From contig JAGYKI010000013.1 in NCBI GenBank assembly GCA_018401735.1, forward strand, positions 1 to 64,000: DNA of 64,000 bases, written 5' to 3'. The notes beneath the pieces are model-generated. The model did no database searches and was not told the DNA's origin. It saw nothing but the letters and a program-made list of their open reading frames with translations. Positions within the stretch are counted from its first letter, which is position 1, and every line of letters starts with the position of its first letter. The position numbers and the translations under genes were made by a program. Of this stretch, positions 35,344-44,423 are shown piece after piece. The DNA is from Schleiferiaceae bacterium. GTDB taxonomy: Bacteria; Bacteroidota; Bacteroidia; Flavobacteriales; Schleiferiaceae.

Positions 35344-38300
35344 TTAAAATTTAATGTTAAAGCCTCCCATAATTGTACGTGCTTGTGGATAAAAACCGTA
35401 GTCAACACCCGCTGCTAATACACCACCAAAGTTTCCAATATCCGGGTCATAACCCTGATAATTGGTAAGAGTATATAAATTATTTACGGACACGTAAACT
35501 CGCAGGGACTCCACTTTTTGGCGAGTTAACCATTTTCTAGGAAGGGTATAACCCACTTGTAAATTTCTAATTCTGAGGAAAGAGCCATCCTCTACAAAAT
35601 AGTCAGAGAATACATTATTACGAGTTGCACCTGTTGTTACACGAGGAATATCTTCGCTAGAACCTGGACCAGTCCAGCGATCAATAACGTACGTTAATTG
35701 ATTGGCATAAGGCTGCTGTCTTTCGTAGTTTCTGATGATTTCTTGACCAACAGCTGCATAAAGATTACATGAGGCATCGAAGTTTTTGTAACGACCAGTT
35801 AAATTTAAACCGAAGGTAAAATCAGGAATAGGAGAACCTATCTTCGTTCTATCTGAGTCATCACCAAAGCTAATTACGCCATCGCCATTTTGATCTACAT
35901 AACGAAGATCACCAGGACGAGCACCGGCTTGTACTACAGGTGAATTATCGATTTCTTGTTGGCTTTGGAAGATACCATCTGTTTGTAAACCGATGTAATA
36001 ACCGATGGGCTGACCTACTTCAAAACGAGTAGCCACGTTACCACCTACCCCAAACTGAGCACCGGGAATAAAGTCAACACCATCTGGTACGCGCATTACT
36101 TCGTTAGTTAATTGCGTCATGTTAAAAGAGGTAGAGAAAACCCAGTCTTTAGTAGGATCTGTACTATAGCCTAATTCTAACTCTAATCCACGGTTAGATA
36201 CATCACCTGCATTTACAAATGGAGGGAAACCGCCAGGACCATAGGTTCCTAATAAGCCAGATACATCAGGCTGGAAAAGCAAGTCATTCGTGTTTTTAAC
36301 AAAATAGTTCATGGCAAAGCTAATCTCTTTTAGAATGGTTAAATCTAAACCCACGTTAAACTGGTGGGTCGTTTCCCATTTCAAATCTGGGTTAGAAGCG
36401 CGACCAATTGCCACACCACTCGTAATTAAATCGTCGAGAACATATACACCTTCCCCGTTAAGAAGTGCACGGTAAGCAAAGTTTGGAATCTGGTCGTTAC
36501 CAGAAATACCATAACTCATACGCAGTTTACCAAAGTCGATAAAGCTTACGTCAAAAAAGCTCTCATCACTAAATACCCACGCTCCAGAAAAAGCAGGGAA
36601 AATACCCCAGCGATTATTGGCTCCAAATTTTGATGACCCGTCGCGTCGCACTATCGCGGAAAATAAATAACGATTTAAGTAAGAATACTCTGCTCTTAAA
36701 AAGGCCGATACTAAACGCTCTTCGAATTCAAATGAACCTGCGTTGTTTAAGAAACCTCCTTCCGCCTGGTTGGCAGAGATGTCGGCAAAATCTACCGAAT
36801 TATTGGGAATGTTAAAAGCTGTTGCGTTTAAGCCACTACCCGAACGCGTAAATACCGATGTTCCTAAGGTTCCTTTCACCTTATGTTCTCTGTTAATCTG
36901 TCTCTCATAGTTTAAGAAACTCTCGAAGTTTAGATCAATATAATAATCGCGATTTTCATAAACACTAGCGCCTCTTTCCAAGAAAATACTGTCTGCGATT
37001 TCTACTCTTGGCGCGTCTAAATCGGCATTTACAGCCGTGTTTTGTGCTTTACCTGGACCGTACCAAACTAATGGTGAAAACACCTTGCCGTCCACTATGG
37101 CAGCGTTGTAGTTAAAGCGATTGGTGAAAGTGAAGTTTTCGTTGATCGTGTAAACCAACTCTTCTTTACCTACTAATTTATTTACAGCCGACTCATTATA
37201 GATGTTTTCCATTTGAGCTACGGGGTTAATAATGTCATTAACCAATTCTAGGTAACTGTATCTCCCATCGGTTTGACGAACAGGTTCGGTAGGATATGCA
37301 TTAATGGTATTATAAAGAACAGAACCTATTCCGTTCTCTGGTAATGACCGACGACTTTCATTGGTATAAAGAAGCACGCTATTGATTCGGAACTTTGTAG
37401 ACAATTCGTAAGACACATTAAAACGAGCATTGTAGCGCGTAAAGTTTGCCTTATCTAAGCCAACAATACCATCTTGGGTGTAATAAGACCCGCCGATTGA
37501 ATAGCGAGTCTTATTGGTCCCCCCATTAATGCTAATATTATAATTCTGCATGGGTGCCACTTGGAAAATTTCATTTTGCCAATCCGTTCCCTCACCTAGT
37601 TGTGTATTATTAAATGGTGCTGTTTGCCCTGCGTTAATAAAGGCATTGTTTTTTATAATCGCGTATTCATTTGCATTTAGCAAGCTTAACCGATTGGTGG
37701 TTTCCTGCATACCATAAAAGCCACTAAATTCAATTTGCGGCTTGGTATTTAATTTTCCTTTTTTGGTTTCAATGATGATTACCCCATTAGCGGCCCGTAC
37801 ACCGTAAATACCAGCGGTACCATCCTTAAGTACGTTTACCGACTCAATATCAGCTGGATTTAACGCATTTAAACCCTCAGAATCGTAAACAATACCATCC
37901 ACCAAAATTAAGGGATCATTATCCCCAAAGGTTGATAGTCCACGAATTCGAATATTACTAGAACCACCAGGTGAACCAGAGTTAGAGTTAATAGTTACCC
38001 CAGAAACCTGTCCCTGTAAAGCTTGGTCAACTCTCGATAAGTTTAACTTTTTTAATTCTACTCCGTCAACTTGCGAAGTTGCACCGGTAATTTCTTTCTT
38101 GGTTGACGAACCGTAACCTACTACCACAATCTCACTTAATACAGAGGACTCTTCCTTCATGGAAACATTAATCGTTCGAGCGGAAGCAACCTTAATGGTT
38201 GCCGCTTGAAAACCAATAAACGAAAAGACTAAATCGTCGCCTGGTTTCGCTTGAATGGTATAATTTCCATCCATATCTGTTGTTGTTCCAACTGACGTTC

Positions 38301-38457
38301 CTTTTACTAGAACGTTTACACCGGGGATAGGCAGGCCATTTGCTGCTTCTTTTACTACTCCCGTAATGGCAACAGACTGCGCCTGCATCCAAATTGGAAG
38401 GAATAGCAAAATAATAGCTGCTAACCCCTTAAAACGCCTTACATAATAATTTTTCAT
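35344..38457 (-). CDS. SusC/RagA family TonB-linked outer membrane transporter
   Basis: This 1037-residue protein has a signal peptide, a carboxypeptidase-regulatory-like domain (about residues 28-108, ITGVVKEAANGLPIPGVNV, TDMDGNYTIQA), a TonB-box-like segment IVVVGYGS, and a plug with QGQVSGVTINSNSGSPGGSSNIRIRG (read in pieces), DPLILVDGI and LKDGTAGIYGVRAANGVIIIETKKG. A large beta-barrel ends in an aromatic terminal strand (TIMGGFNIKF). It imports oligosaccharides with SusD, powered by TonB. A promoter with an overlapping inverted repeat lies about 100 bases upstream. Length and motifs are standard for the family. Confidence 0.96.
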   Translation of the reverse strand: MKNYYVRRFKGLAAIILLFLPIWMQAQSVAITGVVKEAANGLPIPGVNVLVKGTSVGTTTDMDGNYTIQAKPGDDLVFSFIGFQAATIKVASARTINVSMKEESSVLSEIVVVGYGSSTKKEITGATSQVDGVELKKLNLSRVDQALQGQVSGVTINSNSGSPGGSSNIRIRGLSTFGDNDPLILVDGIVYDSEGLNALNPADIESVNVLKDGTAGIYGVRAANGVIIIETKKGKLNTKPQIEFSGFYGMQETTNRLSLLNANEYAIIKNNAFINAGQTAPFNNTQLGEGTDWQNEIFQVAPMQNYNISINGGTNKTRYSIGGSYYTQDGIVGLDKANFTRYNARFNVSYELSTKFRINSVLLYTNESRRSLPENGIGSVLYNTINAYPTEPVRQTDGRYSYLELVNDIINPVAQMENIYNESAVNKLVGKEELVYTINENFTFTNRFNYNAAIVDGKVFSPLVWYGPGKAQNTAVNADLDAPRVEIADSIFLERGASVYENRDYYIDLNFESFLNYERQINREHKVKGTLGTSVFTRSGSGLNATAFNIPNNSVDFADISANQAEGGFLNNAGSFEFEERLVSAFLRAEYSYLNRYLFSAIVRRDGSSKFGANNRWGIFPAFSGAWVFSDESFFDVSFIDFGKLRMSYGISGNDQIPNFAYRALLNGEGVYVLDDLITSGVAIGRASNPDLKWETTHQFNVGLDLTILKEISFAMNYFVKNTNDLLFQPDVSGLLGTYGPGGFPPFVNAGDVSNRGLELELGYSTDPTKDWVFSTSFNMTQLTNEVMRVPDGVDFIPGAQFGVGGNVATRFEVGQPIGYYIGLQTDGIFQSQQEIDNSPVVQAGARPGDLRYVDQNGDGVISFGDDSDRTKIGSPIPDFTFGLNLTGRYKNFDASCNLYAAVGQEIIRNYERQQPYANQLTYVIDRWTGPGSSEDIPRVTTGATRNNVFSDYFVEDGSFLRIRNLQVGYTLPRKWLTRQKVESLRVYVSVNNLYTLTNYQGYDPDIGNFGGVLAAGVDYGFYPQARTIMGGFNIKF

Positions 38458-38869
38458 AAGCCACGCATTAATTGTTTTATTTTAGTTGATTTTCAAATAC
38501 TTACAATCGTAACATCGCCACTATTGTACGCATCACATTTCTTAAGCTTCCCCAAATATATATCTTTTGGTTAAAAGTACCAAAAGCAAGGTAAAAAAGA
38601 AATTGAAGCTGCCATTCTACAAGGGCTGTAGCCTTATCTGGTTAAATAACTTTTAGTACTTAAAACTATTAGTTGTTAAATAATGCAAAACAGGCTAATT
38701 GTCCTTTGTACACTTAGCTAAACCTAAAGCCAGTTACAGAGCCTGCTATTCCATATAACCGATTATTTATCAATGATTTATGAATTTTTACCCGATTCAT
38801 GTTTTTGTGCCTCCTAATTTCCTTAAAACGGCTCTGCATTTCTTATTTTGCCCAGCCGTTAATGTCCGC
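38458..38869. other. 412-base regulatory gap upstream of susC and the GH16-like gene
   Basis: This is the only stretch over 300 bases without a gene or gene remnant. It holds the susC promoter and inverted repeat (38553-38585), a second smaller inverted repeat TTTTA/TAAAA around GTACT (38651-38665), and no convincing ORF, RNA gene or terminator that I can see. Confidence 0.6.
38553..38585 (-). promoter_or_regulatory. susC promoter with overlapping inverted-repeat operator candidate
   Basis: On the minus strand TTTTG (38585-38581) and TATATTTG (38560-38553) are 20 bases apart, matching the -33/-7 layout. The perfect inverted repeat TTTTGGT/ACCAAAA (38565-38571 and 38579-38585) overlaps the -33 box and fills the spacer. 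A protein bound there would block RNA polymerase. Confidence 0.6.
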
Positions 38870-39697
38870 ATGAAAATTTCTAAGAAAAATATTGCCCTAA
38901 GTTTATTCGTCTTCGTAATTCTGGCTTCTTGCCGAAACCTAGGACTAAAATTAGGAAAGGAGAAGCAAAGTTTTCAGTTTGCCGGCTATCACTGGAAGAC
39001 TAAAATCGGTGAGGAACGCCAAGGTCCTGGAAACAATAAATTTTCTGCGCAAGCCGCAAACCTAAGAGTCGATTGGCGGGGATATCTACATCTTAATATA
39101 AGATCCAGTGATAGCCTTTGGTACTCTACCGAAATTATTTGCCAAACACCAATGGGCTATGGCCGATACGAAATAGAAATAAAAGGCTTATTGAGCAATT
39201 TAGACCCACACAGTGTTTTAGGGTTTTTCACCTGGGACCCTAAAAATTTCGGTAGTCAAGCTAACAGTGAAATAGACATAGAATTTTCTAAATGGGGTTA
39301 CCCGCTCTCGCCAAGCTTACTTTATTATACGGCGCATCCTGTGTCCAACGGAAAACTAAACCTAGAGAGAATGTATAAATCGCCCCAGCCAACAACGCAG
39401 TGGGATGGCCTTAGCACCCATGTGATAGAATGGCGTGATACTTCTATAACATGGTCCAGCTACACTGGGAAACAGGCAGCACTGGAAAACCGAACCGACT
39501 ATTTTCACTACAGTTATCGCAATAAAAAGCGTCTGAAAAAATTGGGAGAAGAAGAAAGTAACGCGATTAGCGTTCCTAAGCCGGGTGAACAGACCAGCGC
39601 TCGCATAAATTACTGGCTGCTTTTAGATCAAGACCAGCCTCTTAGTGGCAAATGCCCGGAAATAATTATCCGTGATTTTAGATTTGAGGCTTATTAA
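38870..39697 (+). CDS. GH16-like lipoprotein, divergent branch
   Basis: The product of 275 residues starts at ATG 38870, placing the lipoprotein signal (FVILASCRN) at the N-terminus; an upstream ATG at 38780 adds 30 residues without a sensible signal. The fold text (FQFAGYHWKTK, TPMGYGRYEIEIKG, SVLGFFTW, SEIDIEFSKWG, THVIEWRDTSITW) fits a GH16-like jelly roll. SEIDIE retains the ExDxE catalytic pattern, without the extra residue found in the two laminarinase-type GH16 proteins of this locus. It may act on a related beta-glucan or be mainly binding; substrate is unknown. It is transcribed away from susC, with its 3' end three bases from the gatC stop. Confidence 0.75.
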   Translation: MKISKKNIALSLFVFVILASCRNLGLKLGKEKQSFQFAGYHWKTKIGEERQGPGNNKFSAQAANLRVDWRGYLHLNIRSSDSLWYSTEIICQTPMGYGRYEIEIKGLLSNLDPHSVLGFFTWDPKNFGSQANSEIDIEFSKWGYPLSPSLLYYTAHPVSNGKLNLERMYKSPQPTTQWDGLSTHVIEWRDTSITWSSYTGKQAALENRTDYFHYSYRNKKRLKKLGEEESNAISVPKPGEQTSARINYWLLLDQDQPLSGKCPEIIIRDFRFEAY

Positions 39698-39700
39698 AAC

Positions 39701-39997
39701 CTAATCCTCGCGCTTTAACACCTTAGGAACACGGAAGTAATCGCTATCCTTAGCGGGAGAATTCCGCAAAGCATCTTCCTTACTAATGTTCTGCTCTACT
39801 TTATCGGCCCGCATAATATTGCGGTCTTCATTAAGGTACACCAGAGGCTCTACTCCCTCCAAATCGAGTTCATTTATCTTATCTACGAAGCCAAGGATTT
39901 TATCCATATCGGCCTGCATGCTCAACTTTTCCTCCTCCGAAAACTCAAGTCGCGCTAAGTGGGCTAATTTTTCAACTTCTTCTTTGGAAATTTTCAT
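39701..39997 (-). CDS. gatC: Asp/Glu-tRNA amidotransferase subunit C
   Basis: The 98-residue protein shows the GatC signature: VEKLAHLARLEFSEEE, MDKILGFVDKINELD, and GVEPLVYLNE. GatC helps assemble the GatCAB complex, which converts mischarged Glu-tRNA(Gln) or Asp-tRNA(Asn) to the amide form. gatA and gatB are not in the window, as is common when gatC is unlinked. The gene follows plsC by three bases on the same strand. Confidence 0.92.
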   Translation of the reverse strand: MKISKEEVEKLAHLARLEFSEEEKLSMQADMDKILGFVDKINELDLEGVEPLVYLNEDRNIMRADKVEQNISKEDALRNSPAKDSDYFRVPKVLKRED

Positions 39998-40000
39998 AAT

Positions 40001-40747
40001 CTATAGAGATTTAAGAGGGTCTTGTAAAGTTTGCAAAATTAACTGATAACAATCCTCTTTCAAGGTGTTTGCCACGGCTTTTTTATCGCCTTCACCAGGC
40101 ACCAAAAATGAATGCACTTCTACCTTGAGTTTTCCGGGCTTGCCACGAAAAATATTATAAGGTAGCAAACGCTTGCAATCGTAAAAAGTGGCAGGAATAA
40201 TCGTTATCTGATTATCTGCTGCCAAGCGAAAGGCCCCCGACTTAAATGGCGCAAGCGTTATGTCCGCGCGAGGCGCCATGCCCTCGGGGTAAATACAAAC
40301 ACCTAGGCCTTCTTTTAACTTTTCCCCGGCTGCATCAAAAGACTTTCGCCGACTCGCTAAACTAGAGCGATCTACTAAAATATTGGTGCGACGGTAAAAA
40401 TACCCGAAAATGGGGAGCTTCGAAAGTTCTGCTTTGCCAATAAACAAAAAAGGGAAAGGGAAAATAGCGAAGGTTAACATGATGTCCAGCATACTGCTAT
40501 GATTGGCACAAATAATATACTGTCCATCTGCCTTGGGCTTTTCGTGCCACTTAACGGAAATGCGGTACCCACAGAGAAACAGAACCAAACGCGCCCAAAT
40601 TTTCGCATAATAAAAGAAGCGCTTGTAAGTCTTAGGACTGAGCGAACTAATAAAAATAAAGGGGAACAAAAGTACGATAGCAATAAAAACTGCTATATAA
40701 AACCACACACGAAATAGCGGTGCAAAAATGAAGCGTAAATTTTCCAC
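40001..40747 (-). CDS. plsC: 1-acyl-sn-glycerol-3-phosphate acyltransferase
   Basis: The 248-residue product begins with a membrane anchor (FYIAVFIAIVLLFPFIFISSL). It then carries the acyltransferase motifs NHSSMLD (HX4D), FIGKAELSKLPIFGYFYRR, YPEGMAPRADITLAPFKSGAF (the glycerol-phosphate-binding box, EG) and IIPATFYDCK. This enzyme places the second acyl chain on lysophosphatidate during phospholipid synthesis at the inner membrane. It is cotranscribed with gatC. Confidence 0.9.
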   Translation of the reverse strand: MENLRFIFAPLFRVWFYIAVFIAIVLLFPFIFISSLSPKTYKRFFYYAKIWARLVLFLCGYRISVKWHEKPKADGQYIICANHSSMLDIMLTFAIFPFPFLFIGKAELSKLPIFGYFYRRTNILVDRSSLASRRKSFDAAGEKLKEGLGVCIYPEGMAPRADITLAPFKSGAFRLAADNQITIIPATFYDCKRLLPYNIFRGKPGKLKVEVHSFLVPGEGDKKAVANTLKEDCYQLILQTLQDPLKSL

Positions 40748-40791
40748 CGCGCTAAATTAAGATAATGACCGTATTTTGTGCTTAGCCTTTA

Positions 40792-40799
40792 TACTTTTG
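40792..40799 (+). promoter_or_regulatory. candidate -7 box for trpS
   Basis: TACTTTTG (TAnnTTTG) lies 19 bases before the trpS ATG. A TTTG lies further upstream but at only about 13 bases spacing. Confidence 0.45.
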
Positions 40800-40818
40800 T
40801 GCAAAATATTTAAAAACC

Positions 40819-41790
40819 ATGGCGCGCATTTTAACGGGCATACAAAGTAGTGGAACTCCTCACTTAGGAAACGCATTAGGGGCGATTGAGCCAGGCATTG
40901 AGCTTTCGCAAAAAAAGGATGCCGAGTCTTTTTTCTTCATTGCAGATTTACACTCTCTCACTTCCTTAAAAGATCGCGAAAAAAGGCAGGAAAGTGTTAA
41001 TGCCGTTGCAGCCGCTTGGCTAGCTTTAGGTTTTGATGCCAATCGCAATTTCTTTTACCGCCAAAGTGATATCCCCGCCGTGTGCGAGTTAAATTGGTAT
41101 TTAAACTGTTTTACGCCCTTCCCTATGCTGGCCAATGCGCATAGCTTTAAAGATAAAAGCGACCGCCTTGCTAATGTTAACGCAGGCCTTTTCACCTATC
41201 CCGTACTTATGGCGGCGGATATTCTATTATACGACGCCGACTTTGTACCCGTGGGTAAAGATCAGCAGCAACATTTAGAAATGACACGCGATATTGCCGG
41301 CGCCCTCAATCGCAGCGTGGGTGCAGAAATCTTAAAGCTGCCCGAGTCGGTAATTCGCGAAGACGTTAAAACCGTGCCCGGTACCGATGGCCAGAAAATG
41401 AGTAAAAGTTACGGCAATACCATTGATATTTTTTCTCCCGCCAAGCTTTTAAAAAAGCAAGTAATGGGTATTATCACCGATAGCAAGGGCATGGACGAGC
41501 CTAAGGACCCCGATAGCTGTAATGTTTTTGCACTCTATTCACTTCTCGCTTCTGCAGATGGGATTGGTGAAATGCGCGAAAATTATATCACACCCGGCTA
41601 TGGTTATGGTCACGCCAAGAAGGAATTACTAAACCTCATTAACGAAAAATACGGCGCGGCGCGTGAGAAATATGACCTCCTTACCGCCAAGCCTCAGCTT
41701 ATTGAAGAGCAGCTTGTTGCCGGTGCTGAAAAAGTTAGACCGATTGCTAATGAAGTATTAGGACGCGTAAAAAATGCCCTCGGGTATTAG
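40819..41790 (+). CDS. trpS: tryptophanyl-tRNA synthetase
   Basis: The 323-residue class I synthetase has the HIGH-type motif PHLGNALG, the tryptophan-pocket text AADILLYDADFVPVGKDQQQHLE (in pieces), and the KMSKS loop at about residue 193 (KMSKSYGN). Length is standard for the bacterial enzyme. It charges tRNA(Trp). It has its own promoter box and a bidirectional terminator shared with lepA. Confidence 0.96.
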   Translation: MARILTGIQSSGTPHLGNALGAIEPGIELSQKKDAESFFFIADLHSLTSLKDREKRQESVNAVAAAWLALGFDANRNFFYRQSDIPAVCELNWYLNCFTPFPMLANAHSFKDKSDRLANVNAGLFTYPVLMAADILLYDADFVPVGKDQQQHLEMTRDIAGALNRSVGAEILKLPESVIREDVKTVPGTDGQKMSKSYGNTIDIFSPAKLLKKQVMGIITDSKGMDEPKDPDSCNVFALYSLLASADGIGEMRENYITPGYGYGHAKKELLNLINEKYGAAREKYDLLTAKPQLIEEQLVAGAEKVRPIANEVLGRVKNALGY

Positions 41791-41813
41791 TGCAAGATAT
41801 CATTAGAACTCAC

Positions 41814-41850
41814 AAAAAAAGGCGCCACAATGGGCGCCTTTATATTTTAC
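41814..41850. terminator. bidirectional terminator between trpS and lepA
   Basis: AAAGGCGCC (41818-41826) pairs with GGCGCCTTT (41833-41841). A-rich sequence lies on the left and T-rich on the right, so it works for trpS on plus and lepA on minus. Confidence 0.9.
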
Positions 41851-41861
41851 TTAAAAAACCT

Positions 41862-43658
41862 TTAGTCGTTCAGCTTCAATACTGCTAAAAAAGCTTGCTG
41901 GGGAATTTCTACGTTCCCAACTTGACGCATGCGCTTTTTACCCGCTTTTTGCTTTTCTAAAAGCTTACGCTTACGCGAGATATCACCCCCGTAACATTTT
42001 GCGGTAACATCTTTACGCAGGGCACTAATGGTTTCACGCGCAATAATTTTCGCCCCAACGGCCGCTTGGATGGCAATCATAAATTGCTGACGCGGAATAA
42101 GTTCCTTTAATTTCTCACAAATTTTCTTGCCGATATCATAGGCCGAACTACTGTGAATCAAGGCGGATAAGGCATCCACGGGCTCCGCATTTAATAGTAC
42201 ATCTACTTTCACCATGTCGCTTTCGCGATAGCCAGTAGGATGATAATCAAAGGAAGCATAGCCGCGCGAAATTGATTTTAAACGATCGTAAAAGTCAAAA
42301 ACAATCTCTGCTAAAGGCATATCAAAACTCATTTCTACGCGCTCGGAAGTCAAATAAACCTGATTAGTAAGTTGTCCTCTTTTTTCAATGGCTAAGTTCA
42401 TTACGGCTCCAACATAATCGGATTTAGTAATAATCTGCGCTTTGATATATGGTTCTTCCAAGTGATCTAATTTGGTAGGATCGGGAAACTCAGAAGGGTT
42501 ATTTACAATTACGCGCTGCTCTGGGTTTTTCTTCATGTAGGCGTAATACGATACGTTAGGAACGGTAGTAATAACGGTCATGTTAAACTCACGCTCTAAA
42601 CGCTCTTGCACAATTTCCATGTGCAACATTCCTAAGAAGCCGCAACGGAAACCAAAACCTAGGGCCACCGATGATTCGGGCTCGAAGGTTAATGAGGCAT
42701 CGTTTAATTGTAGCTTTTCTAAGGAGGCACGCAGTTCTTCAAACTCTTCCGTGTCAACCGGGTAAATTCCCGCAAACACCATAGGTTTAACGTTTTCGAA
42801 ACCTGCAATCGCTTTTGAAGCAGGTGCTTCTGCCAAAGTGATGGTATCACCCACCTTAACTTCTTTGGCTTCCTTTATACCCGAAATAAGATAGCCCACA
42901 TTACCGGTACTAATCTCTTTTAAAGGCATTTGCTTGAGGCCTAAAATTCCAATCTCATCGGCGCCATACTTGTTGCCAGTATTCATAAACATTACCTGCT
43001 GCCCTTTTTTAAGGGTGCCGTTTACCACCTTATATAAGGCTTCGATACCGCGATAAGGGTTGTAAACTGAGTCGAAGATTAAGGCTTGTAAGGGCGCATC
43101 CGGGTCACCTTCGGGTGCGGGGATACGTTTTACAATTTCTCTTAAAATATCTTGAATCCCTAAGCCCGTCTTAGCGGAAGCGAGAATAATATCGCTGTCT
43201 TCGCAGCCTAAAAGTTCAATAATCTGATCCTTCACTTCTTCCACATTAGCACTGGGAAGATCAATTTTATTTAAGACAGGAATAATTTCTAGATCATGCT
43301 CTAAGGCAAGATAGAGATTGGAGATCGTTTGCGCTTGAATTCCTTGGGCCGCATCTACGATAAGTAAAGCTCCCTCACAGGCGGCTATGGCACGCGAAAC
43401 CTCATACGAGAAATCTACGTGCCCCGGTGTATCAATAAGGTTTAAAGTATAGGAAACCCCCTCTTCTACGTACTGCATTTGAATGGCGTGACTCTTAATG
43501 GTAATACCACGTTCACGTTCTAAATCCATATCATCAAGCAGCTGATTCTTCTTCTCTCGGTCCGTTATCGTCTGCGTATTTTCTAAAAGTCGATCCGCTA
43601 GTGTACTCTTGCCATGATCGATATGTGCGATAATGCAAAAGTTGCGGATAGTAGTCAT
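41862..43658 (-). CDS. lepA: elongation factor 4 (LepA)
   Basis: This translational GTPase of 598 residues starts with [16 protein letters not shown] (the G1 P-loop). It has [12 protein letters not shown] (G3), NKIDLP (G4), and the LepA-specific C-terminal domain ending [18 protein letters not shown]. LepA acts on the ribosome during translation under stress and in ribosome assembly. I chose the ATG at 43658; an ATG two codons earlier (43664) is equally possible. It is the only gene on its transcript here. Confidence 0.96.
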   Translation of the reverse strand: MTTIRNFCIIAHIDHGKSTLADRLLENTQTITDREKKNQLLDDMDLERERGITIKSHAIQMQYVEEGVSYTLNLIDTPGHVDFSYEVSRAIAACEGALLIVDAAQGIQAQTISNLYLALEHDLEIIPVLNKIDLPSANVEEVKDQIIELLGCEDSDIILASAKTGLGIQDILREIVKRIPAPEGDPDAPLQALIFDSVYNPYRGIEALYKVVNGTLKKGQQVMFMNTGNKYGADEIGILGLKQMPLKEISTGNVGYLISGIKEAKEVKVGDTITLAEAPASKAIAGFENVKPMVFAGIYPVDTEEFEELRASLEKLQLNDASLTFEPESSVALGFGFRCGFLGMLHMEIVQERLEREFNMTVITTVPNVSYYAYMKKNPEQRVIVNNPSEFPDPTKLDHLEEPYIKAQIITKSDYVGAVMNLAIEKRGQLTNQVYLTSERVEMSFDMPLAEIVFDFYDRLKSISRGYASFDYHPTGYRESDMVKVDVLLNAEPVDALSALIHSSSAYDIGKKICEKLKELIPRQQFMIAIQAAVGAKIIARETISALRKDVTAKCYGGDISRKRKLLEKQKAGKKRMRQVGNVEIPQQAFLAVLKLND

Positions 43659-43839
43659 CACCATTGCGAGGAAATTTTTCTCTGTTTAATGCGCGAAATT
43701 ACGTAAAAGGACTTGAGTTGAAGCTTTATTTGCAAAGAGGGGCCAAATATTATTGGCCATCTGCATAAGCACAAGTTTTATAAAAGAATTTGAAAGGCTA
43801 AATTTGAAAACTAACGGAAGAGTAGCGATAAAGTTTTAA

Positions 43840-44217
43840 CCCCATGGAGATAACGAAAAGGCAATTTCTACCTCATTTAAACTTAGTTTTTACTTTTCTA
43901 ATAAGGTTTTAATCCCCAATATCATCACCCCCAATGGCGATGGTATTAACGATCGGTTTTTTATTCAGGCTCCCTTAAACGGAACCTCCTACGAACACAT
44001 AAGTTTGAGTATTTATAATCGTCATGGCGAGAAGGTGTATGAAAACAAATCTTTCCAAAATAGCAACGACCGAGAAAATGGCTGGAATGGTGTAAATAAT
44101 AATGGGCAAGCACTTGGCAATGGCGTATATTTTTACACCATTCGTCTAAATAGCCCCAGTTTAGGCATCAGCGAAAGCTTAAACGGCAGTATTACCTTAA
44201 CAAAGGGAACACGATAA
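43840..44217 (+). pseudogene. remnant of a T9SS type B (gliding-motility-associated) C-terminal domain
   Basis: From 43906 the frame reads VLIPNIITPNGDGINDRFF, then ISLSIYNRHGEKVYEN, ENGWNGVNNNGQALGNGVYFY and a terminal strand ending at 44217. This is the type B sorting domain. It matches the C-terminus of the next gene closely (there VLIPNIITPNGD, NRHGEKVYEN, ENGWNGV). The frame opens after a stop at 43837 with no start codon before the domain. A short ORF in another frame (ATG 43844, about 22 residues, ending in the hydrophobic LVFTFLIRF) runs into it and could be a shifted signal peptide. The simplest reading is a truncated duplicate of the neighbouring gene; an internal ATG at 44005 is unlikely to make a functional protein. 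Confidence 0.7.
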
Positions 44218-44367
44218 CTCAGTAAAAAGGGAAAAGCAGGCTCATTAATAGCCAGACTTTTCTCCGTTATTAGAATAAAATAGCCGCTCTATAAATAAGA
44301 GAGGCTTAATATTTTAGCTGTTTTTCTACCTTAAACTAAATGAGGCGCATGGATAATGGGTTAATGA

Positions 44368-44398
44368 TTGGTAAATATGAACTTTTGCTTTAAGTTCG
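44368..44398 (+). promoter_or_regulatory. candidate promoter for the T9SS type B protein
   Basis: TTG (44368-44370) and TAAGTTCG (44391-44398, close to TAnnTTTG) are 20 bases apart. The ATG is at 44424. Confidence 0.4.
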
Positions 44399-44423
44399 TA
44401 GCCGGATATATATAATTGGACAA

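Noticed and set aside
38780..38869. N-terminal extension of the GH16-like lipoprotein
   Set aside because: A start at 38870 gives a proper lipoprotein signal; the extension pushes it inside the protein.
44005..44217. Calling a complete 70-residue gene from the ATG at 44005
   Set aside because: The sorting-domain similarity starts about 30 codons upstream, so the ATG is internal to a remnant.
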